A stretch of DNA of 64,000 nt. It comes from Nymphaea colorata. Taxonomy: Eukaryota > Streptophyta > Magnoliopsida > Nymphaeales > Nymphaeaceae. The stretch spans positions 10,878,417-10,942,416 of the forward strand of contig NC_045149.1 of assembly GCF_008831285.2 (NCBI RefSeq), in the 5' to 3' direction. A program made the position numbers and the translations under genes. Positions 22,749 through 34,640 of this stretch are shown piece after piece (the first letter of the stretch is position 1; each line of letters begins with the position of its first letter). The notes beneath the pieces are model-generated. The model saw nothing but the letters and a program-made list of their open reading frames with translations. It ran no database searches and was not told the origin of the DNA.

Positions 22749-24380
22749 ATGGCGACGCAGCAGAATGAGGGGCAGACACTCAAGGTGCTCAACGCCCTCG
22801 ATCTCGCCAAGACGCAATGGTACCATTTCACGGCCATTGTCATCGCCGGGATGGGCTTCTTTACCGATGCCTACGACTTGTTCTGCATCTCGCTGGTCAC
22901 CAAGCTGCTCGGCAGGATCTATTACTTTGAAGGCAACCCCAACCGGCCGGGGTCCTTGCCTCCTAACGTGTCCTCGGCCGTCAACGGCGTCGCCCTTTGC
23001 GGCACCCTTGCCGGTCAGCTGTTCTTCGGGTGGCTCGGCGACAAGTTGGGGAGGAAGAAGGTGTACGGCCTCACCCTTGTACTCATGTTCATATGCTCCA
23101 TTGCTTCTGGTCTATCGTTCACTACCAACCCCAAGGCCGTCATGACCACCCTCTGCTTCTTCCGTTTCTGGCTGGGATTCGGCATCGGCGGAGACTACCC
23201 GCTCTCTGCTACCATCATGTCTGAGTACGCCAACAAGAGGACCAGAGGGGCATTCATCGGTGCAGTCTTCGCCATGCAGGGGTTCGGCATCCTCTTCGCC
23301 GGCATCATCTCCATCGTCGTCTCTGCCGCATTCAAGCACCACTACCCGGCGCCAGCGTACGCGGTGGACATGGTGGGGTCGACGGTGCCGGAGGCCGACT
23401 ACGTGTGGCGGATCATCTTGATGTTCGGCTGCCTTCCGGCAGCACTGACGTGGTACTGGCGGATGCAGATGCCGGAGACGGCGAGGTTCACAGCGCTGGT
23501 GGCTCAAAACGCACAGTTGACGGCCACCAACATGCAGAAGGTCATGAAAGTGAACTTCGACGAGCAGTTGGATATGGTGGAGGAGGAAGAGAGGCTGAGG
23601 AAGGTTGCCTCGAAGGAGAGCTACGGCCTTTTCAGCAAAGAGTTCATGAAGAGGCACGGCAGGCACCTGGTAGGAACTACCACCACGTGGTTCCTCCTTG
23701 ATATTGCCTTCTACAGCCAGAATCTCTTCCAGAAAGACATCTTCTCCGCCATTGGGTGGATCCCCCCAGCCAAAACAATGAGCGCCATACAAGAAATATA
23801 TAAGATCGCCCGGGCTCAGACCCTTATCGCCCTCTGTGCCACCATTCCCGGCTACTGGTTCACCGTGGCGCTCATTGACGTTATCGGTCGATTCACCATA
23901 CAGCTCATCGGCTTCTTCTTCATGACTGTCTTCATGTTCGCTCTCGCCATCCCCTACGACCACTGGACCAAGAAGGAGAACCGCATCGGCTTCGTAGTCA
24001 TGTACTCCCTCACCTTCTTCTTTGCCAACTTTGGCCCCAACGCCACCACCTTCGTGGTTCCGGCAGAGATCTTCCCGGCAAGGCTGAGGTCGACCTGCCA
24101 CGGCATATCGGCGGCCTGTGGCAAAGCTGGTGCCATCATCGGTGCATTTGGATTCCTGTATGCAGCGCAGAATCAGAACAAGGCCAAGGCTGACCCAGGA
24201 TACCCAGCAGGTATCGGTGTGAAGAACTCCCTTATCGTGTTGGGTGTGACAAATGCACTGGGCTTCTTCTTCACCTTCCTCGTGCCAGAATCCAAGGGCA
24301 AGTCCCTTGAGGAGATGACCGGGGAGGCTGCTGGCGATGATGTAGAGCTCAAAAGTAAACAACGAGCTCTTCCTGTCTAA
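22749..24380 (+). CDS. PHT1: high-affinity inorganic phosphate transporter, PHT1 family (copy 1)
   Basis: This 543-residue plasma-membrane H+/phosphate symporter belongs to the major facilitator superfamily. PHT1 proteins are usually about 520-550 residues. Twelve membrane segments can be placed, six before and six after a large cytosolic loop (about 237-305). The PHT1 signature [14 protein letters not shown] is at 147-160. Asp40 and Asp43 (FFTDAYD), Asp149 (GGDYP) and Asp318 ([11 protein letters not shown]) sit where the family has its proton- and phosphate-coupling acidic residues. The tail carries SKGKSLEE (515-522), a region whose serines are phosphorylated in studied PHT1s. The reading frame has no intron, as is usual for PHT1. 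The start is the ATG shared with copy 2, in context AGTAAATGG. The CDS is GC-rich in AT-rich surroundings. P1BS upstream suggests induction by phosphate starvation. The subfamily member cannot be assigned. Confidence 0.95.
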   Translation: MATQQNEGQTLKVLNALDLAKTQWYHFTAIVIAGMGFFTDAYDLFCISLVTKLLGRIYYFEGNPNRPGSLPPNVSSAVNGVALCGTLAGQLFFGWLGDKLGRKKVYGLTLVLMFICSIASGLSFTTNPKAVMTTLCFFRFWLGFGIGGDYPLSATIMSEYANKRTRGAFIGAVFAMQGFGILFAGIISIVVSAAFKHHYPAPAYAVDMVGSTVPEADYVWRIILMFGCLPAALTWYWRMQMPETARFTALVAQNAQLTATNMQKVMKVNFDEQLDMVEEEERLRKVASKESYGLFSKEFMKRHGRHLVGTTTTWFLLDIAFYSQNLFQKDIFSAIGWIPPAKTMSAIQEIYKIARAQTLIALCATIPGYWFTVALIDVIGRFTIQLIGFFFMTVFMFALAIPYDHWTKKENRIGFVVMYSLTFFFANFGPNATTFVVPAEIFPARLRSTCHGISAACGKAGAIIGAFGFLYAAQNQNKAKADPGYPAGIGVKNSLIVLGVTNALGFFFTFLVPESKGKSLEEMTGEAAGDDVELKSKQRALPV

Positions 24381-24730
24381 GTGGCTGCAATTTTCTGTCA
24401 ATTTTGAAGTCGTGGGTTCAGTTTTTCTCCTTTCCTTCTCATCGTTTTGTGTTTGCTTCTTATTCATAGCGTGCAGAGAATTGGCATTGTTCCGAACTCT
24501 TGTTGAGAAACTTTGTCACTTAAGTGGTTGTATTAACATGAATAACATCTCTACACAAAGTTGTTATCGGTGATATATTGTTACTGTTTTATGAATATGC
24601 CAAAAAGAAAATTCAATCATATTAGTAAAACACTTGTTATTGTTATAGTGTTTCATAAGTTTACCACCTTTTTTTGGGAAAATCAGTGAGAGTAACAAAA
24701 TATTACTGTTGTCAAACAGCCTTATCCCAT
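24381..24730 (+). other. 3' flank of PHT1 copy 1
   Basis: Similarity to the 3' flank of copy 2 fades within tens of bases after the stop. No clear poly(A) signal could be chosen. AT-rich words such as GTAACAAAATATTAC follow. Confidence 0.35.
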
Positions 24731-26507
24731 AAGGGTATCACTTGCCACGTAGAGATGGCAAGTAAATGACTTCATCTGGATTTGAAGGCATTTTGTCTAT
24801 CGGAAAACACCCAAATTAAGGATGAAGCGAGCTGCTATCATCGTGAATTTGAAGACGACAACACCCTGAACTTAAAACATTATAATAACAAAGGAAATGA
24901 TTTGAGAAGTCGTCTTAGTCATTTATAAGCATAAAAAAAAGAAGCTTGCTTCCAAAAGGTTTAACCACCATGGATTTGTTTATTAAAGGGTTCTCAAAAA
25001 AGTCTTATATATATGTTTTATGCCGGTCATGATAAGTAAATGGTGGACCTGTCCATCAGAGATATGGGTTCCAAACACCTCTCCCTCTCTCTTCCCATGC
25101 TGCTACAAAACCATCATCAAGGCAACATTCTCAGCCCAGAGGCGCAGTAAGAAATATCCTGCAATCAGGTCCAGCTCAACATATAAAAAAACAAAGAAAC
25201 TATGCCAACGCCCATAATTAAGGAAATAACAATCAAAGAAAGGCTCCTGCAAAATAAAACTTCCTTAAGTGACGACAACAAACAACAAGCTCATTGTGGT
25301 TGAGAAATTAAGAAGGAAAGAAATCTCATGCATACTGAAACTTCTTGTCATGTGGGACTAGATCTCATGCATACTGAATCAAGCCAAAATGGGCACACGG
25401 ATGTGGGATTAAAACATTGGAGGCTAAACTGTTATATGTGCACAAAAGATTGTACTGGAAGTATATAATGACCATAATATCCCTAACCAGTAAAAAGGTG
25501 AACCCCTGCAAGGACAAAAAGGCAGTGAAAGTTCAGAAGTCCAAAAAAGACTTTTTTTTTGTGAGAGATCTCCAAAATAAGTGTACTCTTTTTTTGTTTT
25601 TTTTGTTTTTTGGTGCATATCTGTTGCATGTGATTCAACTGAGAAGCCAAGCTGGTTATGTGCAGGTACATAGGCGTTCAGTGAAACAGATACTTTGGAT
25701 GTTGCATGTATGCTTTTCTTTTCCTTTTCCAAGTTCATTCCACAGTCATCTATCTTACAGTATGATTGAGATTAGCGCGGTTCACTTGTGTTACAAGCTG
25801 CGGATGTGGGATTGTAAGGGGCTTTGTAAGATACGGCCAACCTTTTTGTCCTTCTGGAAAAGGTGTTCATTTTATAACATTTCCATCTTCTGACCCAGTG
25901 GGGGCGCTCCACCTCTTTAATTTCCAGGGTTTTTTGGACAATTTGGCATCAAAAAACTGATTTCAGTGTTTGGATGCGGAGCACTGGATGATCTGCTTCC
26001 ATTTGTTGTCCATCTTTGTTCATGAAGAACTTTGCCATTTGTTGGCAATTATAAAATACGACCAGGATAAAACCTAAGCCTAGGCCTCCGTCCAACGAAA
26101 CTATAGATAGATACAGCTGCATTTAGCATTGAAGAATGAGGGGACAAAAATACACAGTCTTGTGTTTGATTGCACGTCATCCAATAGATAGATACATCTG
26201 TGTTCTATTTGATTGCATGTCATGGAATATTTAACTCGAGATCTCCTCCACTGTCTTGCGCTCGTCTTGTTTGATTGCATGTGGGACAGCCTCTCTGCCA
26301 ACAGCCTCTAACGAGTTTAAGCTTCGCCAAACCTAAAGGCTCTATAGGATTCAGGATACTAGGACCATTGTGCATATATTTAGGCGTTAAAGGCTTAAAC
26401 TAGAACTTTGCAAGGGCGCTACTAATAGTGTCAAAAACCTACACAAGCATGAACCCTACACAGGAAAACTTTGTCTCTCTTCTTTCTTTTTCCATGTGAT
26501 AAATATT
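24731..26507. other. intergenic DNA with degenerate local repeats
   Basis: No domain-bearing frame. The 158-codon frame at 25417-25893 has no recognisable features. Around 26100-26290 a degenerate local repeat contains three copies of TTTGATTGCA(T/C)GT and two of ATAGATAGATACA. Confidence 0.45.
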
Positions 26508-26880
26508 CACTACAGCAAAATAGGAAGGCAGTGATTCTAAGATAATTTCAACTTTGGTGCTAACCAGACAACCGCCAGGGCCTGCTGCCTGGGAGAAGCG
26601 ATTACTTTGGGGGACAACAACAAATAGCACTTTTAGGAAACTACTCCTAAAAGCATGGGCAGCCATTCCTAAAAGTACTTAGGAACTGTCAAGGGGCCGT
26701 TCCTAATGTGCTCCTAAAAGTTGCGTTCCTAATTGATTTTAGAAATGGTTGCGAGTGTTCTTATTAATGTATATATTATGACCGGTTTTCTATGCGTGTT
26801 TCTAAAAGTTAAATTTACAATTTATAGGAACAGCTAGGTTGACCGTTCCTAATACTTCATGCAATAACTTCTACAAGTGG
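26508..26880. mobile_element. CACTA-like element with TTCCTAA subterminal repeats
   Basis: It begins CACTACAGCAAAATAGGAA. The interior carries repeated ACCGTTCCTAA, GCCGTTCCTAA, CTCCTAAAAG and TTCTAAAAGTTAAA words in both orientations, as CACTA subterminal regions do. The matching TAGTG end was not found, so the right limit is approximate. Confidence 0.45.
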
Positions 26881-26908
26881 TACCCTGATATATATATAGG
26901 ACCTCAGG

Positions 26909-26996
26909 ACCTCTTTCTCTCTCTCTCTCTCTCTAAGGGCCAAGCACGACTGCTATTGCTAGTAAGATAGCCAAGAAGGAAGCCAAACCCTAAGCA

Positions 26997-27064
<68 letters not shown>

Positions 27065-27065
27065 A
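26909..27065. repeat. (CT)n ... (TA)n(GA)n microsatellite cluster
   Basis: CT repeats at 26911-26934, then (TA)n from 26999 to 27041, then (GA)n to 27064. The CT and GA arms are complementary and could pair around the intervening DNA. Confidence 0.85.
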
Positions 27066-27146
27066 GTAGAGAGAAAGAGGCAACCTTCCAAACTAATGCA
27101 TTAGTTGACAGAAAAAGAGGCAATATAACCTAGTTTACATGGCATT

Positions 27147-27939
27147 TCATGGAACGGGCGGGTGTATATATATTCCTGGTTTATCAAGAACCCAGTTTAT
27201 CAAGGTCTTTGCACCCACCTTCCCAAGCTGCCTTCCCAAAGCGAATAGCCATGCAGAATCATTGAACTTGTCTGCTGTTCTTTTTGCTAATTGTAACAGT
27301 CCAGTTGGCGCTCCATTTTTGTCAATGAGGAAGATGTCCATGAAGTTGCCCACAGTCCACTTGGTGGTCACACTGTCGGTGCATGCCGTCTTTTTCAAAC
27401 TAGCAGCTCTGCTTCCAATTGATCCCTGCAAGCGTGAGATCAGACCCTTGAGCCTTGTTTTTGAGAAGAATGAACAAGCTAAAATGCATTCTTTCTGCTG
27501 TTAGAGACAGAACTCCTTTTTGCCATCAAATTCCACAACTATTTCTACAAAATCAAGAGATTCCTTGACGGCAAAAAAACTTCAAATCCAATGAAAGAAA
27601 CTAACTTGGAAAGTTCTGAATCATGCATGATGAAATCGCTAAAGAAAAGCTTTATGAGAAGAGGGTCATCACCTGAAGAGTGGAGAAAGGGACTGAGAGG
27701 GGAGTAGCATGAGGGGAGACCACGAAAAAGAGGGGTAGCTTGAGGAGCATCACGCCAACTTCCACTTGTAAAGGAGGAGCAGGGGGCGGAGATTGTAGAC
27801 TTGCCATGGACAACTGCCTCTGTTGATTGTCTTTATTTTCATGTTGGTCCTCAATTTCTTTCTTTTCATGAACACCGCCACCATCATCCTCATCATCTTT
27901 GCCATCATCAGCATTGTAGTTCTGTTTTGTCTCTGCAAC
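27147..27939 (-). CDS. possible two-exon gene of unknown function (3' part)
   Basis: Two open blocks on the minus strand can be joined in phase. Exon one would be 27673-27939: 89 codons, preceded by TTTTCTGTAG and followed by CAG|GTGATG. Exon two would be 27147-27425: preceded by GCTTGCAG, 92 codons, ending TGA. The first block is acidic and Gln-rich, then hydrophobic (MLLKLPLFFVVSPHA). The second contains NFMDIFLIDKNGAPTGLLQ and KVGAKTLINWVLDKP, which read like real protein. No family was recognised and no upstream start exon was identified. It could be a gene fragment or a pseudogene. Splice sites are judged by eye only. Confidence 0.35.
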
Positions 27940-28551
27940 CTACAGAAAAGAAAAAGTACATAAAAGAGAGCATAGAAAAGGGAAAATCCTGTAAAGGATA
28001 GTTTCAGACATCATTTTGGGGGTTGCTGCTGGAATTGATATATACCCAACCAGGCTATGTGCGTTTTAACGATATTATCCACATGAATTCAGAATCATTT
28101 GCTGAACACACGAAGAACTGATTAAAGGATGCTTTATCCAAAAAATACGCTCCTCACACATGTCAAGATGGGTCCTCTGGCCCTATTCTTGTCAAGAATT
28201 CTAGATTATTTATTTTAAAAAAGATCTTGCTGAAAAGTTTTTTTGATAAAAGTGGTAAAAGAAAAAAAATGCGTTTTTTTTTAAGTCAATTACATGTGTA
28301 AAAAATAGTGGTAATCTTCAAAGTTTTTACGTTTCAAGTTACATTATAATGTCCAAACCATCCTCTGTTTTTCTTTGTTACTAAAAGAGGTTAACATATT
28401 TCACATTCCAATGACCCAACTCCGTATGTGGTTATTGTCTGTTTGACATTATTAATTTCTGGTATGATAATATTAGAAAGCAGAATATGGGAGAATATAT
28501 CTTGCTCAATCTTTAGCGTGAGACAAGAGTGAATATATATAAAAAAACCAG
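27940..28551. other. intergenic DNA
   Basis: AT-rich. May include upstream exon(s) of the candidate gene at 27147-27939, but none could be defined. Confidence 0.35.
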
Positions 28552-28930
28552 CACCAATCTTCCATAAAAAAATATCGAACACCAGCCCCCAACACTGCCT
28601 TTGTTGTTTACGTCGGAGCTTCTTCCTGAACTACTTATCTCTAGGAAGGCAGCCTTCCTAAATAACAAACAAACTGATGCCAGGGGAAACCGAAATGGTT
28701 GGGCTTTCTACTCTATCGGCAGCTCCGAAAACTACTTACGTATGTAAACCAGCATGCCACTGGGAGTGAACCGAACAAATAGTTGTTCTTCCACCATTTG
28801 ATCACAGTGTTCTTCACTCTTACACGTTCCCAAATCTGTTTCCTTGAAACTTCCAACACAACAAACATTGCCCTTGTTTTTAGGAACCGATCACAAGGAT
28901 TTAGTAATGATAGGCCTTCCCTTTGATACA
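28552..28930. repeat. dispersed repeat R1, copy 2
   Basis: Direct-orientation match to 6727-7106, starting AGCACCAATCTTCCAT. The minus strand again holds the SRKQIWERVRVKNTVIKW frame. Confidence 0.8.
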
Positions 28931-29079
28931 ATTCTCTTTAACGCTCAATTACTTTAATTTAGGATCAGATCATGTTTGCTGAGTTTTTGTTTTGGTGGTT
29001 CACCATTTTGTTATCATTTGCCTTTCAATTTTTTATGGTCTGTCACCTTATCTTCTTCACTAATATTCTCACTCAAGCT

Positions 29080-29480
29080 CAAAGAGTGGGGATGAACATG
29101 AGCTTGTCATGTAAGGCAATGAAGCGTGCAATGGAGAGTGGTTTTGTCAAAATATCTGCCACTTGTTTCTCAGTCGGAACATAAAGTATGATCCCAAGTA
29201 AAATGCACGTCAATCTGAATGTGCTTGAAACGTTGATAATGAATGAGATTTAGGGACACGGCAGAGCTACTCATATTGTCACAAAGGAGGGCTGGTGGAG
29301 AACTAGGGACCAATTTGAGCTCTTGAAGTAAATGAGAGAGAGATAACTTCTATGCAATAGTGGAAGAGAGAGCACGGTATTCAGCCTTTGTACTAGAGCG
29401 CGTGATGGTGGCCTGTTTGCGAGAGCTCCATGAAACAAGAGATCTCCAAAGTATTCGACAACTCCAATGGATTTTCAATC
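29080..29480 (-). pseudogene. copia RNase H remnant
   Basis: On the minus strand, the [13 protein letters not shown]-like block lies near 29370-29420. A later CDNMSSSAVSLNL block leads to HIQIDVHFTWD. Stops lie between. Confidence 0.75.
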
Positions 29481-29833
29481 ATCTAGTTCACTTGCCCAAT
29501 CCGCATCACTATATGCTGTGAGATCTAAATGAGAAGAGGATGAAATAAAAAGGCCATAAGTCGAGGTGCCTTTAATATACCTTACAATCCACTTGACAGT
29601 GCTCTAATGAACTTCAATGGGTGCTTTCATAAATTGGGAAATTTGATTGACAGTAAAACTTAGATCTGGTCTTATTAAGGTGAGATATTGCAATGATCCA
29701 CCAACCTGATGATATAATGTGAGATTGGAAAAGGTTGGTCCATCGTCTTGAATCAACTATTCAACGACATTGGCATTGGAGCGATTTTGGCATTGTCCAT
29801 GCCCACTGTGGCTAAAATATCATGAATATATTT

Positions 29834-30545
29834 TTATTGGTTCAAAAGATGACCATGCTTTGTGCGAGAAGCTTCAACGCCTAAGAAAAAGTGTAGAGGA
29901 CCAAGATCTTTAATAGAGAATTCTTGTCCCGGTTTGGTAATAGGGGCTATAATATTGACAAGAGAAGTATTGGTGATGATAATATCATCAACGTAAATAA
30001 GCATATTTAAAACTTGAGTGCCTTGGAAAAACATGAAAAGAAAAGGATCAATATGAGACACCAAAAATCCAAGAGAGCAAAAATGTAATGAGTCTATTGA
30101 ACTACACACGGGATGCTTGCTTCAGCCTATAGATTGCTTTATTAAGTTTGCAAACATGATGTACATAAGCAGGATCAACAAACCTTTGATGTTGAGCCAT
30201 GTAGACTTCTTCTATCAATTCACCATTGAAAAATGCATTGGAAACATATAACTGATGGATGGGTCAACCTTTAGAAGTGGCTACAGTAAGTATAGAACGA
30301 ACAGTAGCAGGTTTTACAATGGGATTGAATAACTCAAAATAATCAATACCTTCATATTGTGTATACCACTTTGCAACAAGTCATGCCTTATAGCGCCAAA
30401 GAGAGGCATCAACATTGTGTTTAATTTTGAAGACTCATTTGCTGGCCACAATATTATGAGAGGTTGATGGTGGTACCAAACTCAATGTGTGATTTTTCAA
30501 GAAGGCTGTGTATTCTTCATCCATAGCTCGCTGCCAGTAGGGTTG
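29834..30545 (-). pseudogene. copia reverse transcriptase remnant
   Basis: The minus strand begins PYWQRAMDEEYTAFLKNHT, the usual RT start, then shifts frame. At 29834-30109 a frame keeps MLIYVDDIIIT (catalytic loop) and FSIKDLGPLHFFLGVEASR. The loop is intact although the gene is not. Confidence 0.85.
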
Positions 30546-30869
30546 CTTTGAGGCCCAAGGGACGTTGGAGGTTTCTTGATCAATAGGAGAGGTGGAAACA
30601 AATGCCTTAGGTTTGAGGGAGCTGTTAGAGACTGTCACCATGGTGTGGGTTCTAGTAACTGGAGGTTTGCTGATAAGAGCAGCTGTAGGTTGTGTGATGG
30701 GTGGCTGGGGGTACTCGGTGCTTGGTATTAGAGGTGTGGGAGGAAATAGGAAATGTTGGATCATAGGAGAAGGTTCAAATAATGATGGGCAGTCTAATGT
30801 GGAGGGTGAAGGCTTTTAATGGGAGGGATGTAGTGGGTAAAGAAGGTAAGAGTGCTAAAGGTGGTGGGA

Positions 30870-31136
30870 CTAGGGGAAAGGACATGGGTATGGGTTGGTT
30901 GGAAGATGGTGTTCGGTAGGGTGAGCAAACTTTTTTCTCTTGGAAAGGGAGTCGACCTTCATCAAATACAAAATCACGGCCAGTAATGACTTGCTATTCG
31001 CCCATATCATAAAATAAATATCTTGTATGTTGCGTACTATACCCAAGAAGGGCACAAATCTTGCTTCTATAGTCCATCTTGTGAGCATCGAATGGATAAA
31101 AATATAGATAACACCTCCAGCCAAAGACCTTGACAA
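30870..31136 (-). pseudogene. copia post-integrase linker remnant
   Basis: The segment lies between integrase and RT in the copia order. Minus-strand frames around it hold words of the usual FG.R.YP.L.P....K...RS....FLGY linker (FVPFLGI, FMIWANSKSLL). Split over two frames. Confidence 0.5.
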
Positions 31137-31199
31137 TTTTATGTTTTGGTACCTACTAAAATAAAATTTGATATGGAAACTTCATATCTGTGAAGAAGA

Positions 31200-31720
31200 G
31201 GGCATGCTATTTATGAGAAATGTTGCTGTAAGAAATGCGAAATCCTAAAATTTCTATAGCATTGTAACATGGGAAAGGAGAGTAAGACCTGTTTTGACAA
31301 CATGTCAATACTTATGTTCAACTATTCTATTTTTATTGTGAACATGAAAGCAAATGATTTGATGATCAACCCCACATTCCTTGAGCTAGGTAGTGACATT
31401 TCGAAATTCTCCTCCCCAATCACTTTGAAAATATTTGATTTTTTTATAAAATAAATTTTCTATCTTCTTTTTAAAATTTTGGACAACTCCAAGTACATCT
31501 GACTTGTGTTTAACAAAAAAAAAAATCCAGCAATAACGAGTTAGAATTCACAAAAGAAATGTAGTATCGATATCCATGCATTGACAAAAATAATGAAGGT
31601 CCCCAAACATTAGAAATAATCTAACTCTAAAGGTTTCCAAATTCTTTGGGAAAACTTATTAACGGGTAAAGTACAACTTTTTCCCATTTGACAAGACTCA
31701 CAAACATTATTAAGATCTTT
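31200..31720 (-). pseudogene. copia integrase remnant
   Basis: On the minus strand, CQMGKSCT (zinc region) is followed by QIKYFQSDWGGEFRNVTT, where D is the second catalytic Asp. NKNRIVEHK then carries the catalytic Glu. A TAG interrupts the frame just after NVTT. Confidence 0.75.
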
Positions 31721-31795
31721 ATCAGAAAATGACAATCCATGTTTATTTAGTATATGTTGCACGATGCAAAGAGATAATCAAACTAACACCATTAC

Positions 31796-32011
31796 TTAAA
31801 AGTAAAGGATTGACTTTGAGCAGAAGTAACAGGAAATCTCAATAGAAGAAATAATCAAACTAACATCATTACTTATCTTGACATGATCAATTTCAAAGTA
31901 TGGCATGCTCAATGAGAGATTTTTAAAATCTAAAGTAATATGGTGAATGGCTCTCAAATCTAGGTACCACCCACTATCATCAATGTAGAGGATAGACATG
32001 GTGAAGGACAC
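31796..32011 (-). pseudogene. copia protease domain remnant
   Basis: YIDDSGWYLDLRAIHHIT keeps the DSG-like start and the ATHH(I/V)T block of copia proteases. Further residues are degenerate. Confidence 0.6.
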
Positions 32012-32404
32012 TATTGAATTAGAGTACTTTTCTAAAATTATTTATTTTTTATGCTCCATGGCCTTTCTTGCTATAGATTTGGCACCGAGTGTAGCATTAT
32101 TGAGTAGTATGCCTTATATTTCTACGTGCATAACATGTCACATCAGAATTTTTATGACTCGATTGCTGCTGGCCGGCTTAAGGTTTGTTTTTCATCTTCA
32201 CTCCTTTCTGGTCATTGAAAGAAAATTAATCATATCATCCTTGCTTGAAGGAAATGTTTGCTGTTCGAGTATAAATACTATCCTCACTATTTTCAAGCTC
32301 TGCTTCATGTGTTAGTAACATGCTAAGAAGATACTCTATAGAAATAGTTTCAGTTTTGGTGTTTAGAACTATGGGCAAGCCACCATACCTCCACTAGATA
32401 AGCT

Positions 32405-33540
32405 AGTGTTTGCATCCCAAAAACTTTTGGTTGGTTTTGAAGTGCTTCAAAAAATTGAGTTTTGTTTTGAAATAAAAAAGAAAATGGACTCGACCGTCGG
32501 TACGAGGATTAACCATTCCCAACGCCTTTACCGAAGGTAATCAATCCAAGGGCTATGTTTATCATTGATGCATTTCACTTTAACTCTTTGATTCTATATG
32601 CGGTATGGAAAAATATTGAAAGTTTGATGTTTCAAACTTTTAAAAAAGTTTTCGAAGAGTTGCTTGAGAATGTGAAATGTTTTGAGAAAGCTAGAAGGAA
32701 ATCCTTGTCAATATCATTAGAAAGCTTGAAAGACATTTTGAAATCATTTTAGTGTTCTCTTAAGACATTAAATAGGTTTGAGATTTTACTCTAATTCGGT
32801 TACCACTTAGTTAGAGCTCCATCTCATCTTGCTTAAGTTCTTTTAGAGAGGTGCTTATGATCATAAGTGACATTAAGTAAGTGAAAATGAATGGATGCAT
32901 TGATCCTATATGATTGAAAGGAAAATCAGACATTCCTACCACAACATTCATCTAAGACATTCCTACCATCACATACATCTAAGATTTTTATTTTGATGAT
33001 TATCATATATAAGAAGGAAAATTTTTTGAAAATGGATTGGGGTTGTAGACAGTCAAACATGAATCCAATATTGGGTCATTAATTGGTTTGTGCTCTTGAT
33101 GAAGTTGGTAAATAAAACACTCTTATGAAAAGAAAGAGAGAAAGATAGAGGAAGACATGCATAAATGTGTACATAACATCATATATATGAAAACTTAAAG
33201 AGAAAAATGTGTATTAATTTGAAGAGAAAAAAATAGGTTTTAGAGGAAAATAAAAATATACATACGTATATATAGGTATATATAAGAAATTTTATAAGTG
33301 GAGATATTTGTCTTGAAAAGAGGGATGAAATATTCAAAATAGAGGAAATAGAATACATATGCGTACACATTCATGCATATATAAAAATTTGTAAAATAAA
33401 AAGTGAAAGCATAGAGAGAGAAAGATGGGGGGATCATCATGTGTGCATGGATGTATATAATATGTGTATACATATGTGCTTTCACAAGATTAGAAATCAC
33501 AGAACAACTTAAGATTACCAACTTCAAGTTTAATGTGGGC
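32405..33540. repeat. 1.1-kb dispersed repeat R2, copy 1
   Basis: It aligns in direct orientation with 51417-52650. Both contain TACGAGGATT then CCTTTACCG, GTTATTGATGCATTTCA-like sequence, TATATGCGGTAT, ATCTAAGATTTTTRTTTTGAT and TATATAAGAAGGAAAA. Probably an untranslated or LTR part of a retroelement. No coding capacity was seen. Confidence 0.8.
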
Positions 33541-33546
33541 CAGAGC

Positions 33547-34640
33547 TAGGGCTGCACAACGAGTCGAGCCAGCTCGAGCTCGACTCGAACTTGCCCGGTT
33601 CAACTCAGCTCGAGCTCGACTCGTTTATAAACGAGTCAAGTTCGAGCTTACAATGAAACTCGAATGAGTAAACGAGTCGAATTCGAGTTTTAAGAACTCG
33701 ACTCGTTTATACTCAACTCGATTCGTTTATATAAAACCGTTTAAATTTTGAAAACCGATACACAAATTTACCAAAACCGGTTCACCGGTTTAGGGTAAAA
33801 ATTGATCGGTTATAAGTTCTTTTCCCATTTTCTCTCTCTTTCGTCGACTATCTATCTAGTCCTCTCCTCTCTGCCAGACCGCCACCGCCTGTCCGCCGCA
33901 CACCATCTCCATCGGACCACCATCAAACATTCGGCATCTAACCACTAGACACCAGCTCTACCGTCCGGCAATGGCATTCGACATCTAACCACCAGCTCCA
34001 TTGTTCGACCTGCCGTCTGCGTTTTCGTTTAGGCTCCCCACGACAGTCCACACAATGAAAAGAACACAAATGGACATCCAGAGATGACCCAAAAGATTGG
34101 CAACGCTTGTTCTGTGAGCACCAGGTATGTTCCCCTCTTTTCATGATCTTGACTCCTATCTACGTCTTCTCAAACTATATTCTAAAGCTTGCTCAATACT
34201 TTGCTGCTATTATCCAATTTCCTCTTGGAAATGATGCTCTGCTCAGATCTAGACTCGAATCTGCTCGTCTGTTTTTCTATCAAAGGACATATGCAGCTAC
34301 TGAAGTTGGCTTTTATTTTACCATACTGTGTAGCCAATTTTAAACTTTTATTTCCTTGTATACATTATGTCCTATTTACATTTTGTTCAGTTGTTCAGCC
34401 ATCAGCTTATGATTCTATAATATTTAATAATGAGAACAGTCTAATACCAAATGGTATCTATTTGCAGTTCTAAACTGTTGGCAGGGTTGAGTGATTCACA
34501 AATTTCATCCCACGTCATGAAATTTACTAGATATTTTAAAAAGAAGGATCATATTTTATTTAGACGAGCTAATCGAGTTAATCGAGTCGAGCTCGAGCTC
34601 GACTTTGTTTAATCGAGTCAAGCTCGAGCTTGTGTTAGGT
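33547..34640. mobile_element. hAT-like element with CTCGAGCTCGACTCG subterminal repeats
   Basis: The left part (33547-33730) is built from AGCTCGAGCTCGACTCG and its complement, starting AGGGCTGCACAACGAGTCGAG. The right part (34560-34640) carries the complementary set (GAGTCGAGCTCGAGCTCGAC). Between them is a pyrimidine-rich, GC-richer stretch (33825-34100) ending CACCAG|GTATGT at 34118, a splice-donor-like site, then intron-like AT-rich DNA. The middle may be a captured genic leader or the start of a lost transposase. Exact termini and target duplication were not resolved. Confidence 0.55.

Larger units (their letters stand above)
28980..32100 (-). mobile_element. Ty1/copia retrotransposon remnant, minus strand, no LTRs found
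   Basis: Reading right to left on the minus strand, protease (near 31.96 kb), integrase (31.2-31.7 kb), the post-integrase linker (about 30.9-31.1 kb), reverse transcriptase (29.8-30.5 kb) and RNase H (29.1-29.5 kb) follow the copia order. Stops and frameshifts are frequent. I could not find matching LTRs at either end, and gag is not recognisable. The R1 repeat abuts the 3' side. Confidence 0.82.

Noticed and set aside
25417-25893. 158-codon plus-strand frame
   Set aside because: Low-complexity, Phe/Lys-rich translation with no domain, no homologue in the window and no splice or promoter context.
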